DNA of 48,548 nt, taken from positions 1-48,548 of the forward strand of contig JAVBUR010000094.1 in assembly GCA_031555145.1 (NCBI GenBank), in the 5' to 3' direction. A model generated the notes under the pieces. That model was not told where the DNA came from, made no database searches, and saw only the letters and a list, made by a program, of their open reading frames with translations. Below, in pieces: positions 1 to 7,951 of the stretch. A program made the position numbers and the translations under genes. This stretch comes from JAJDIA01 sp031555145 (GTDB taxonomy: Bacteria; Bacteroidota; Bacteroidia; Bacteroidales; Tannerellaceae). Position 1 is the stretch's first letter; every line of letters begins with the position of its first letter.

Positions 1-88
1 TGAAACTTTCAGTTTCATAGGGTGAAACAGACAGTTTCAATAGGTGAAACAGACAGTTTCAATAGGTGAAACAAACAGTTTCATCCTA
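1..88. repeat. 22-base tandem palindromic repeat
   Basis: Four head-to-tail copies of a 22-base unit begin at 1, 23, 45 and 67. The first is one base short of the pattern and the last is degenerate. Each unit contains the inverted pair GAAAC and GTTTC around a 5-base centre (AGACA in the two central copies, TTTCA and AAACA variants outside), followed by AATAGG. A further half unit (GAAAC) lies at 91-95. No unique spacers separate the units, so this is not a CRISPR array. It lies downstream of the minus-strand glycosyltransferase at 191 and may run on past the window edge. Function unknown. Confidence 0.8.
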
Positions 89-126
89 ATGAAACTATTG
101 CTGGTAGCCGTGTCGTTGCAAAATAG

Positions 127-190
127 CTTCAGATTCGGACAGACTTGAAACTGAACGATCTTCAGATTCGGACAGATATGAAACTGATAC
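127..190. repeat. 33-base direct repeat, two copies
   Basis: The stretch CTTCAGATTCGGACAGA occurs at 127-143 and again at 160-176. Each copy is followed by a GAAACTGA segment, giving a 33-base period. The related sequence TGGTAGCCGTG at 102-112 also occurs in the palindromic region near the right end of the window (48320-48330). This looks like dispersed intergenic repeat material; no function can be read from it. Confidence 0.65.
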
Positions 191-1081
191 TTATATCTTT
201 TGCTGTATCCATCCATCCCGCAATCCGCGGGTTAGGGCGCTGATATTATCCCAATAGGCAGAGGCGACGGAGCGAAGGATGTTGACTGGATAGGTCAGAA
301 AGGTCAGATAGAGTAGGGAGAGTGTTTTTTCGAATCCCTGGCCATTCCGTCGGGTATAGATGAGGCGGTTGCGTGATAGATAGTAGTTGCGCAGCGGACT
401 GTTTTTACGGATCGACATGCCTTCCTTGTGGTAGACAACGGCGGCAGGTTCGTACCACAATTCATACCCGGCTTGCTGGATGCGGAAGCTCCAATCAAGT
501 TCCTCATAGAAGAGGAAATAAATGTCGGTCATCAGGCCAACCTCCTCAATGATATGTCGTGAGGTGAGCATGCAGGCACCATGCGCCGAACCGGTAACGG
601 ATGCCTGGTCGTGTTGACCGAGATCTTCTTCTCCCTGGCCGATTTGGTGGCTTTTCATCCGGATACGCGTCAGTTGAGTGTAACCCGCATACTGTATAAT
701 AGTGCGATGGTGTTCATATAAGATCTTCCCTGAGACAAGGCCTACTTTCGGACTGGCATTCATCCGGCCGACAAGGGCATCAAGAAAGGGGCGGTCGATG
801 ACGATATCGTTGTTCAGATACAGGATATATTCGCCTTTGGCATGTTGGGTACCGAGGTTACTGCCACCGGCAAAGCCGAGGTTGTCTGAACTAGCTACGA
901 CGGTGACATCGGGATAGTTTTTTTGTTGAAGCAACGCCGCATCGTTTCCCCGTGAGGCATTGTCGACTACAATGACCTCATACGGACAGGTTTCATGCTG
1001 CCGTAAGGATTCAATCATTTCGCAGGTGTCTTTGTAGCCGTTGTAATTGACAGTGATGATGGATACTAACGTGTGGTCCAT
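191..1081 (-). CDS. Family 2 glycosyltransferase (rhamnosyltransferase-like)
   Basis: A 296-residue GT-A fold glycosyltransferase, predicted to transfer a sugar from a nucleotide donor to a growing surface glycan on the cytoplasmic face of the inner membrane. Seen: the family start VSIITVNYNG (residues 6-15), VVDN (38-41), the NLGFAGGSNLG loop (67-77) and YLNND (88-92), where NND stands where the metal-binding DxD usually lies. A C-terminal Y-x-x-RN segment is typical of WbbL/rhamnosyltransferase-type GT2 proteins. Length is normal for the family. It faces away from the other plus-strand glycan genes and shares a 130-base divergent promoter region with the next gene. The sugar and acceptor cannot be told from sequence. 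Confidence 0.88.
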   Translation of the reverse strand: MDHTLVSIITVNYNGYKDTCEMIESLRQHETCPYEVIVVDNASRGNDAALLQQKNYPDVTVVASSDNLGFAGGSNLGTQHAKGEYILYLNNDIVIDRPFLDALVGRMNASPKVGLVSGKILYEHHRTIIQYAGYTQLTRIRMKSHQIGQGEEDLGQHDQASVTGSAHGACMLTSRHIIEEVGLMTDIYFLFYEELDWSFRIQQAGYELWYEPAAVVYHKEGMSIRKNSPLRNYYLSRNRLIYTRRNGQGFEKTLSLLYLTFLTYPVNILRSVASAYWDNISALTRGLRDGWIQQKI

Positions 1082-1123
1082 AGCATTTGTGTGTTATTGT
1101 AGGGCCGGATGTGACCGGATGGA

Positions 1124-1131
1124 CAAAGATA
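1124..1131 (-). promoter_or_regulatory. Bacteroidetes -7 box for the GT2 gene
   Basis: Read on the minus strand this is TATCTTTG, a match to the TAnnTTTG -7 element, 42 bases upstream of the GT2 start. No clear TTG lies about 19 bases further upstream. Confidence 0.5.
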
Positions 1132-1186
1132 CGGCTTTTACGTGTGTAAAAGAGTCCTTAAAACGGGAATGATACTAAAAATAAAA

Positions 1187-1194
1187 TACCTTTG
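1187..1194 (+). promoter_or_regulatory. Bacteroidetes -7 box for the plus-strand glycan block
   Basis: TACCTTTG matches TAnnTTTG and sits 17 bases before the start codon at 1212, implying a very short leader. The -33 element is not obvious. It would drive the genes from 1212 to 4852. Confidence 0.5.
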
Positions 1195-1211
1195 TAGGAA
1201 TTACAAAAGTT

Positions 1212-2342
1212 ATGAATGTTTTATTTCTCGTATTCCACGGATTTGCTGAATACAATGGTATCAGTAAGAAAATAATGAGCCAGGTAAAAGCACTGCGTCA
1301 ATGTGGGGCGGAGGCGGTGTTATGCCATACCTCTTTCGATGCCGCCGGTAATCAGTTGCGGATGATAGGCAATGACGAAGTCGTAGAGAACTTCGGCAAT
1401 GGGCTGATGGCTAAGTTCAAGAAACGGATGTGTTGGGATTCGTTATATCGGTATATCCTTGACCACCAGATTGAATTAGTCTATATGCGGTCGTATCATA
1501 ATGCAAATCCGTTTCTGCTTCATTTCGTGCGTCGCCTTCGGAAGCAAGGGGTGCGGCTTGTGATGGAGATACCCACTTATCCGTATGATCAGGAATACGA
1601 GGATATTCCTTTTTATTCAAAAGCAGGTTTCTATATTGACAAGATGTATCGGAAGGCGATGGCGCGTGAGCTGTATCGGATGATTGCCTTTGTGGATGAA
1701 AAAGAGATTTTCGGTACACCGGTGATTACCATCTCCAATGGGATTGACTTTGATATGTTACCGGTCAAACAACATATCAACAAGGATTCGAAACATATCA
1801 ATCTGCTGGGCGTAGCCGAGATTCATTACTGGCATGGCTTTGATCGGGTAATTGCCGGACTGGAGCATTATTACCGCTCACAACCGGAAACCGAAGTGAC
1901 ATTCCATATCGTGGGAGAAGGTTATCAGGGCTATGCACAGAAGCTATACCAACAGGCTGTTGAAGCGGGGGTGAGCGACTATATCGTCTTCCATGGAAAT
2001 CAATCCGGCAAGGAGTTGGATGAAATGTTCGAACTGGCTGATGTCGGTATCGCCAGCCTGGGACGTCACCGAAGCGGAATCACACAGATCAAGACACTGA
2101 AGAACAGGGAATATGCCGCTCGTGGAATCCCCTTTGTATATTCGGAGATAGATAGCGATTTCGAACAAATGCCTTACATCCTTAAAGCACCGGCCGATGA
2201 AACACCGTTGGATATCGTACAGTTAGTAAATTTCTATCAGACTACGTTACGTGATCCGCATCAGATACGGGCTTCGATCGAAGGTACGCTATCGTGGAAA
2301 GTGCAGATGGGGAAGGTCCTGAATGAAATAAATAATATATGA
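1212..2342 (+). CDS. GT-B glycosyltransferase (GT4-like)
   Basis: A 376-residue protein with two Rossmann-like halves, predicted to add a sugar during surface polysaccharide assembly. The N-terminal half opens with a hydrophobic strand and a glycine-containing loop (MNVLFLVFHGFAEYNGISKK) as in GT4 enzymes. The C-terminal half has a donor-site region reading LKNREYAARGIPFVYSE, where the KxxEYxAxGxP pattern matches the GT4 nucleotide-sugar site. It is the first gene of a plus-strand block; only one base separates its stop from the next start, so the two are surely co-transcribed. Donor and acceptor are unknown. Confidence 0.8.
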   Translation: MNVLFLVFHGFAEYNGISKKIMSQVKALRQCGAEAVLCHTSFDAAGNQLRMIGNDEVVENFGNGLMAKFKKRMCWDSLYRYILDHQIELVYMRSYHNANPFLLHFVRRLRKQGVRLVMEIPTYPYDQEYEDIPFYSKAGFYIDKMYRKAMARELYRMIAFVDEKEIFGTPVITISNGIDFDMLPVKQHINKDSKHINLLGVAEIHYWHGFDRVIAGLEHYYRSQPETEVTFHIVGEGYQGYAQKLYQQAVEAGVSDYIVFHGNQSGKELDEMFELADVGIASLGRHRSGITQIKTLKNREYAARGIPFVYSEIDSDFEQMPYILKAPADETPLDIVQLVNFYQTTLRDPHQIRASIEGTLSWKVQMGKVLNEINNI

Positions 2343-2343
2343 C

Positions 2344-3420
2344 ATGAAAGTTCTCATCGTTTTTAATGATATCGAAACGGATAATTTGTTTGTACACCTT
2401 CTGGCTAAAGGTATTAGAGAAGTTGGTGTAGATGTGTGTTGCTCAACAGACAAGTTTTGGAACGATCATGAAACAAAGTATGATATTGTACATTTTCAAT
2501 GGCCTGAAGAAGTGGTGGGATGGTCACATCAAGATGAACAGGTGATTCTTCAGTTGCGTGAGCGTGTTGATGAATTACGTGCTAATGGGGTACGCTTTGT
2601 TTATACCCGGCATAATACGCATCCGCATTATGTAAGTAAGATTATTGGTCAGGCATATGATATAATCGAGTCGTGCAGCGATACTGTAGTACATATGGGG
2701 CAGTTCAGTTATGATGATTTTGCGAAAAGATATCCTGACAAACGCAATGTACTTATTCCACATCATATATATGAGGATACTTATCGTGAGGATATTACTC
2801 GCGAAGAAGCACGCGCTTATCTGAAAATACCGGCACATAAATTTGTGATTACGGCTTTTGGTAAGTTTAGAAACAATCAGGAGATACGGATGATGTTGAG
2901 TGCTTTTTTCAAAGCAGACGTGAAGGGGAAGCTACTGTTGGCTCCTCGTTTACTCCCATTCTCTCGCCAACCATGGCAACGTAACTTTATAAAACGTATG
3001 ATCTCTAAACTGGGATACTATACCGTGATACCATTCATGCGATTATGGAATATACGAGCAGGTTCCAACGAGGAAATTGTGAGTGACCATGATTTGCCAT
3101 ATTATATTGCTGCTTCGAATGTAGTGGTTGTACAACGGAAACATATTTTGAACTCCGGTAATATCCCGCTTGGTTTTTTATTTCATAAAATTGTCATTGG
3201 ACCCGACTGTGGAAATGTAGGTGAGCTATTGCGACTCACGGGTAACCCGGTATTTAATGCAGATGATACAAATAGTATAGCCGATGCTATCAAGCAGACC
3301 TTTTCGCTGGAAAACCAAGGTCAGGGAGAAAAAAACTACTCTTATGCATGTGAACAAATGGGGTTGAAGCGAATTGCCGCTTTGTATAAAGAAGCATATA
3401 CCGTTACGCTTTATGAGTAG
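2344..3420 (+). CDS. Glycosyltransferase, GT-B type
   Basis: A 358-residue protein starting MKVLIVFNDIETDNLF, with a first domain containing DIVHFQWPEE and YTRHNTHPH (a His-rich acceptor-side segment). The second domain carries ITAFGKFRNNQEIRM and ends with GNVGELLRLTGNPVF, resembling the GT4/exopolysaccharide glycosyltransferases of Bacteroidales. It is less conserved than its neighbour, so the family call rests on overall pattern. It starts one base after the preceding stop and overlaps the flippase gene by 8 bases, showing operon structure. Base composition becomes AT-rich from here to about 5584, which suggests acquisition separate from the flanking chromosome. Confidence 0.7.
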   Translation: MKVLIVFNDIETDNLFVHLLAKGIREVGVDVCCSTDKFWNDHETKYDIVHFQWPEEVVGWSHQDEQVILQLRERVDELRANGVRFVYTRHNTHPHYVSKIIGQAYDIIESCSDTVVHMGQFSYDDFAKRYPDKRNVLIPHHIYEDTYREDITREEARAYLKIPAHKFVITAFGKFRNNQEIRMMLSAFFKADVKGKLLLAPRLLPFSRQPWQRNFIKRMISKLGYYTVIPFMRLWNIRAGSNEEIVSDHDLPYYIAASNVVVVQRKHILNSGNIPLGFLFHKIVIGPDCGNVGELLRLTGNPVFNADDTNSIADAIKQTFSLENQGQGEKNYSYACEQMGLKRIAALYKEAYTVTLYE

Positions 3421-4852
3421 TTTGAAACAGCAACTTGTGTCCGGGGTATTTTATACTGCCATAGGAAAATACTCCAATATTGTTATTTCGTTAATTGTGG
3501 CCGGAATACTGGCTCGTCTTATTGCTCCTGAAGATTTTGGAGTGATGGCTATTGCTACTGTAATCATTGCTTTTTTTGCCATTTTTACAGATATGGGTAT
3601 CTCTCCGGCTATTATACAACATAAAGATTTGTCTGATGAAGACTTATCGGGCATCTTTTCTTTTACCATCTGGATGGGCTTGGTTTTAAGTGTACTGTTT
3701 TTTGCTGCTTCATGGCCAATTGCAGCTTGGTATAAGAGTGCTACTCTGCGAACATTATGTCAGCTTCTATCTGTCAATTTGTTTTTTGCCTCGGCTACCA
3801 TCGTTCCGGGAGCATTGTTTTATCGGAATAAGGAGTTTAAGTTTATCGCCCTCCGTAGTTTAGCTATTCAACTGAGTATTGGGAGTATATCTGTAGCCGC
3901 TGCTTTGTGTGGCGCAGGATTGTATGCGTTGATTATTAATCCTATCCTGTCTTCCATTCTTTTGTTTGGTATCTCGATATATCGGTATCCACAGCGAATG
4001 AAACTGACCGCAGGGATATCGCCGTTACGCAAGATATTCAGTTACTCAGCCTATCAGTTTTTGTTCAATGTAATCAACTATTTCAGTCGTAATCTTGACA
4101 AACTGCTTATTGGCAAGTATATGAATCTGTCTGAACTGGGTTATTATGAAAAATCATACAGGCTGATGATGCTTCCTCTACAAAATATCACACAAGTGAT
4201 AACGCCGGTTATGCATCCGATTTTCAGTGATTATAAAAACGACCTGCAACAGTTATCATCAGCATACGAACGAATTGTTCGATTATTGGCTTTTATTGGT
4301 ATTCCGCTCAGTGTGTTGCTTTTCTTTACAGCAGAAGAAATCACACTTATTATTTTTGGAGAACAATGGATGCCATCGGTGCCTGTATTTCGTATTCTTG
4401 CACTATCCGTAGGTGTACAGATTGTTCTTTCATCATCCGGTTCCATTTTTCAGGCAGCAGGCGATACACGCAGTTTGTTTATTTGCGGGTTATTTTCTTC
4501 TCTACTCAATGTTAGTGGTATACTGGTAGGGGTGTTTTACTTTGGTACGCTGGTGGCTGTGGCCTGGTGTATCTGTATCACATTTACAATCAACTTCCTG
4601 CAATGTTATTGGCAGATGTACCGCGTGACAATACAGCGTAGTTTATGGCCTTTCATACAACAATTACTTTCACCATTATTGGTAAGTGTAGTCATTGTCA
4701 TTGTGCTACTACCTGTACATATTCTCTTGTCAGGGAGTAATATTTTTCTTACCCTTAGTGTGAAGGGGGCGCTTTATTTTACTGTATTGGGTTTTTATCT
4801 ACAGCTAACGAATGAATATGATATCGTAACTAAGGTCAAGAATAAACTTTAG
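3413..4852 (+). CDS. Wzx/WzxC-type lipid-linked oligosaccharide flippase
   Basis: A 479-residue integral membrane protein of the MOP exporter superfamily, predicted to flip undecaprenyl-linked repeat units across the inner membrane. The start was placed at the ATG inside the end of the previous gene (MSSLKQQLVSGVFYTAIGKY), because the family usually begins with this LKxxxxxGxxWxxxxxY-like segment. An upstream extension would lie inside the preceding gene. About 12-14 hydrophobic helices follow. Family marks include ARLIAPEDFGVMAIA (about 36-50), DMGISPAIIQ and NLDKLLIGKYMNLSELGYYE. It is the only flippase in the window and presumably serves both the plus- and minus-strand glycan genes. Confidence 0.9.
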   Translation: MSSLKQQLVSGVFYTAIGKYSNIVISLIVAGILARLIAPEDFGVMAIATVIIAFFAIFTDMGISPAIIQHKDLSDEDLSGIFSFTIWMGLVLSVLFFAASWPIAAWYKSATLRTLCQLLSVNLFFASATIVPGALFYRNKEFKFIALRSLAIQLSIGSISVAAALCGAGLYALIINPILSSILLFGISIYRYPQRMKLTAGISPLRKIFSYSAYQFLFNVINYFSRNLDKLLIGKYMNLSELGYYEKSYRLMMLPLQNITQVITPVMHPIFSDYKNDLQQLSSAYERIVRLLAFIGIPLSVLLFFTAEEITLIIFGEQWMPSVPVFRILALSVGVQIVLSSSGSIFQAAGDTRSLFICGLFSSLLNVSGILVGVFYFGTLVAVAWCICITFTINFLQCYWQMYRVTIQRSLWPFIQQLLSPLLVSVVIVIVLLPVHILLSGSNIFLTLSVKGALYFTVLGFYLQLTNEYDIVTKVKNKL

Positions 4853-4945
4853 ATACATTTAGTATACTTTTAGTCCTGATACGATCATATTCTGAGCTCA
4901 GGTATTTTTCTGTCTCAATAAAAGTGTTTACTTTGCAAAAAAAAA

Positions 4946-5584
4946 ATGAAAAATATCACATCAGGAGAAGTGTTCAATCACTCATCTTATATTCCTTGTA
5001 CGCATAATCGACTTGCTGGGAAAATGTTATTAACTCTTCAGTCGATAGGAGCAAAACGAATATTAGATATCGGATGTGGTAATGGAATCATGGCAAAATT
5101 TTTGATTGACCATGGCTTTGAAGTTGTTGGTCTTGATCCTGGCTCTGAAAGTGTGTCAAATTTTCGCAGATTATTACCAGAAGTGAGAATTTATCAGATG
5201 GATATTTATGACGATCCTTCTACGATGGCTGAGGCTGATTTTGATGCAGTTATATCAACTGAGGTTATTGAACATCTTTTTTTCCCTGGAAAATTACTGG
5301 AATTTGCATCAGCCAAACTCAAACCTAATGGATATTTACTTGTTTCTACACCATACCATGGATATGTGAAAAATTTATTCTTGTCAATTTTCAATAAATG
5401 GGATTATCATCACTCCTCTCTATGGGATGGAGGGCATATCAAATTTTGGTCAAAAAGCACGCTCGGGCGGCTTTTTAGAGAGAATGGATTTGAAGTGACT
5501 ACATTTATTGGATGTGGGCGTGTTTCTCTCCTTTGGAATAATATGATAATGGTCGGACGATATTCAAATCAAAAGAAGATTTGA
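4946..5584 (+). CDS. Class I SAM-dependent methyltransferase
   Basis: A 212-residue Rossmann-fold methyltransferase, probably modifying a sugar or lipid intermediate of the glycan made here. Motif I is LDIGCGNG (40-47) and the acidic ribose-binding residue is D64 in VVGLDPGS. The post-motif segment reads VISTEVIEHLFFPG, like UbiG/Methyltransf_11-23 proteins. The gene is strikingly AT-rich: one 60-base stretch (4981-5040) has 21 G or C by hand count, against about 35 of 60 in the U32 gene near 43021. It is separated from the flippase by 93 bases and has a weak promoter-like TTACTTTG before the start, so it may be transcribed on its own. Substrate unknown. Confidence 0.8.
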   Translation: MKNITSGEVFNHSSYIPCTHNRLAGKMLLTLQSIGAKRILDIGCGNGIMAKFLIDHGFEVVGLDPGSESVSNFRRLLPEVRIYQMDIYDDPSTMAEADFDAVISTEVIEHLFFPGKLLEFASAKLKPNGYLLVSTPYHGYVKNLFLSIFNKWDYHHSSLWDGGHIKFWSKSTLGRLFRENGFEVTTFIGCGRVSLLWNNMIMVGRYSNQKKI

Positions 5585-5606
5585 GGCATTGCAACTAATT
5601 TAACGA

Positions 5607-6725
5607 TTATTTCCGCAATTCGTTATACAACACAAGTAGTGAACGAGCAGTATGTTCCCATGAGAAATTACTGCAACGATTTAGTCCATATGCTACCTGT
5701 TGGTCGTAAAAAACAGAGTCTGTTTCCAGCTTCAATAGCATATTAGTCATTTCTTCTTCCTGATAAGGGTCTATTAATATACCACCATCTCCTGCAATTT
5801 CAGGCATAGCCGTGATATTGCTGGTAATAACTGGTGTGCCGCAAGCCATGGACTCAAGCAGGGGAATACCGAAACTTTCCCGCAGGGATGCATACAGGAA
5901 TGCTTTTGCTCCATTGTAAATATAGGGCAGATCGGCATTAGGAATATATCCCGGGAAACGCAACAATGGCTTGATATGAGATATCTCCTGTTGGGAGAGT
6001 ATGTTATCAATAAAGTCTTCTTTCAGATCGGCAATCAATAAGGGGAGCGGTTTAGTCGATTGGTCTGCATACATGGCATAAGCCTTTAATATACGGGATG
6101 TGTTCTTCTTTGGATCTGTATTACCAAGGAAAAACAAATAATCTTTTTCCGGCAGGTATTTATAAGTAACAGTGGAAGGGGTTTCAATAGGATGGAAATG
6201 AGATCCGAAACCATTATAGATAGCTACCAGTTGATCTTCCGGGAGTCCCAATAGACGGATGATATTATTTCGTTCATACCGGGAAACGGTAATGATCTTC
6301 CGGCATTTCTTTAAAATACGCGGAACGACCAGCTTCCGGTAATACCAACCCAGGTTCTGATACATGGAGGCACTTTTACTTTCGCGTGGCTGTAGAAAGA
6401 TAATATCATGCAACGTAAGTACGAGTGGGACTGAGCAATACAATGGAGCTGTATTACTGGTACAGTGCAGTATATCGGGATTGACTTTCTGTACAGCTCT
6501 TGGTAGTGCCACTTGTTCCCAAAGCGGGTAAGAGGGGCATTTGACTTCGATGATATGCACATTCTCCGATTCAGACAAACAACGATCTTCGCCGGGACTG
6601 ACAAAAATGAAATACTCATTTACCTTATCAATCTGTTGCAATACTTTGATGGTTTCAAGTGCCACGAAATCCATCCCGTGTTTGTTTGGGCGGAAAATAC
6701 GTTGTGCTTCAATCGCTATCCTCAT
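5607..6725 (-). CDS. Family 4 glycosyltransferase
   Basis: A 372-residue GT-B enzyme, the last gene of the minus-strand polysaccharide operon. It should transfer a sugar with retention of configuration onto a lipid-linked acceptor at the inner membrane. Seen: IAIEAQRIFRPNKHGMDF near the N-terminus (glycine loop), HCTSNTAP and LTLHDIIF in the acceptor domain, FFLGNTDPKKN at the start of the second domain, and the ExxxxxxxE donor motif in ESFGIPLLES followed by ACGTPVITSN. These are classic GT4 features and the length is normal. It is convergent with the methyltransferase gene, with 22 bases between the stops and no obvious hairpin. It lies 37 bases after the GT2 gene. Confidence 0.92.
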   Translation of the reverse strand: MRIAIEAQRIFRPNKHGMDFVALETIKVLQQIDKVNEYFIFVSPGEDRCLSESENVHIIEVKCPSYPLWEQVALPRAVQKVNPDILHCTSNTAPLYCSVPLVLTLHDIIFLQPRESKSASMYQNLGWYYRKLVVPRILKKCRKIITVSRYERNNIIRLLGLPEDQLVAIYNGFGSHFHPIETPSTVTYKYLPEKDYLFFLGNTDPKKNTSRILKAYAMYADQSTKPLPLLIADLKEDFIDNILSQQEISHIKPLLRFPGYIPNADLPYIYNGAKAFLYASLRESFGIPLLESMACGTPVITSNITAMPEIAGDGGILIDPYQEEEMTNMLLKLETDSVFYDQQVAYGLNRCSNFSWEHTARSLLVLYNELRK

Positions 6726-6762
6726 ATCTGATATGTTTAGTTGAATTTATCTTATTTATCTA

Positions 6763-7947
6763 TCATCCTTTTGAAGCTCCCCGCAAGCGGAAGAGGTTGA
6801 AGAACATCAAAATAAAGAGAATGGGTAAACTTAATATGGCATTTCTGAGTTTTTTATCTACAAGATAATCGGGGATAGCGATACTAAACGTAATGCAAAG
6901 TAACAACAACACCCCCCACCATTTAATAGCCAATATCCAGTCGAACCAAGTCAGTAACAGGGATATTAGCACAATGAGTCCGAAGAGGATCACACGCGGG
7001 AGCATCATCCATTGGAAGAGCTTGTTACAGTAGTCCCAATTCCCTCGTAGCATAGCCATAGGCATAGATCCGATCCCTGAGAATAAATTGGCAAATTGTG
7101 TAGCCAACCATTTGCGACGTTGTTGGTAGAAACCGGCTTTGCTGGCTACTTTCTCGTCGTATGTATATACGTCTTCAAGATATTCAATATATATATTTTG
7201 TTTGAGAAGAATCAACTCAAGCTGCTTTTCCACTCCAAGATCGGATGCAACATGGATACTGTTTTGGAACAATTCATATTCAAATGCCATTCCTGATCCC
7301 ATCAGACCGCAAGAGAAACCTAATTGGGTATGTCCTTTACGGAAGATAGAGTTGTTGATCTCTTCGCTGACAGCATCAAGTACTGCAATACTGGTATTTC
7401 TGTTCTTGGCTACTTTATGTGTTTGCACCGCTGCACAGCCGGAATAGAATGCATCATTCAGTTTATTCAAGTAATTCGTGTCTACTGCATTGTCTGCATC
7501 CATTACCACTACTACATCATACGTGCAATTTTGTTGGTCTATATAATCAATGGCAGCCCGGAGTGCGTTTGTTTTAGAATGCTTCTGCCCTTGTAAATTG
7601 ACGATATGAGCCGATAGCTCGTTTAATTCTTTCTGGGTAGTGGGCGATAGTCCTTCTGATATTACATATATACCATAGTTCTCTTTCGGAAAGTCCTGCG
7701 AAAGAAACGAACGAATAGAATTCAGAATAATCACATCTTCCTTATCGGTGGGGAACAAGACCGCAAAACGATATCTCTTCTTTGCCTCCGGGTAATGATA
7801 TTTACGCTTCTTCAGCGAGAAGACAGCAAAAATGAAGAGATACAAAACTGATATCAGGAATATGAGGAAAACGATAGCCTCCCCAATTACCCATATGTTT
7901 TCATTCTTTTGAATCCATTCACTGCCTAAATAGAAATACTCTTCCAT
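6763..7947 (-). CDS. Membrane GT2 glycosyltransferase (cellulose synthase-like)
   Basis: A 394-residue processive-type glycosyltransferase. A membrane helix lies at about 22-45, then the GT-A domain with FPTDKEDVIILNSIRSFLSQ, the DxD-like VVVMDADNAVD, and QRRKW in place of the usual QxxRW acceptor/product motif. Two or three further helices close the protein. This architecture matches the cellulose/hyaluronan synthase superfamily and related exopolysaccharide polymerising or elongating enzymes. The Arg-to-Lys difference in QxxRW is conservative but worth noting. It starts 4 bases after the O-antigen ligase-like gene ends, so the two are in one operon. Whether it is truly processive cannot be told. 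Confidence 0.85.
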   Translation of the reverse strand: MEEYFYLGSEWIQKNENIWVIGEAIVFLIFLISVLYLFIFAVFSLKKRKYHYPEAKKRYRFAVLFPTDKEDVIILNSIRSFLSQDFPKENYGIYVISEGLSPTTQKELNELSAHIVNLQGQKHSKTNALRAAIDYIDQQNCTYDVVVVMDADNAVDTNYLNKLNDAFYSGCAAVQTHKVAKNRNTSIAVLDAVSEEINNSIFRKGHTQLGFSCGLMGSGMAFEYELFQNSIHVASDLGVEKQLELILLKQNIYIEYLEDVYTYDEKVASKAGFYQQRRKWLATQFANLFSGIGSMPMAMLRGNWDYCNKLFQWMMLPRVILFGLIVLISLLLTWFDWILAIKWWGVLLLLCITFSIAIPDYLVDKKLRNAILSLPILFILMFFNLFRLRGASKG

Positions 7948-7951
7948 CTTT

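Noticed and set aside
1..88. Possible CRISPR array
   Set aside because: The units abut one another with no unique spacers, the period is only 22 bases, and no cas genes are present.
4892..4901. Perfect palindrome CTGAGCTCAG as an operator
   Set aside because: Ten bases is too short to support a claim and no second copy is seen nearby.
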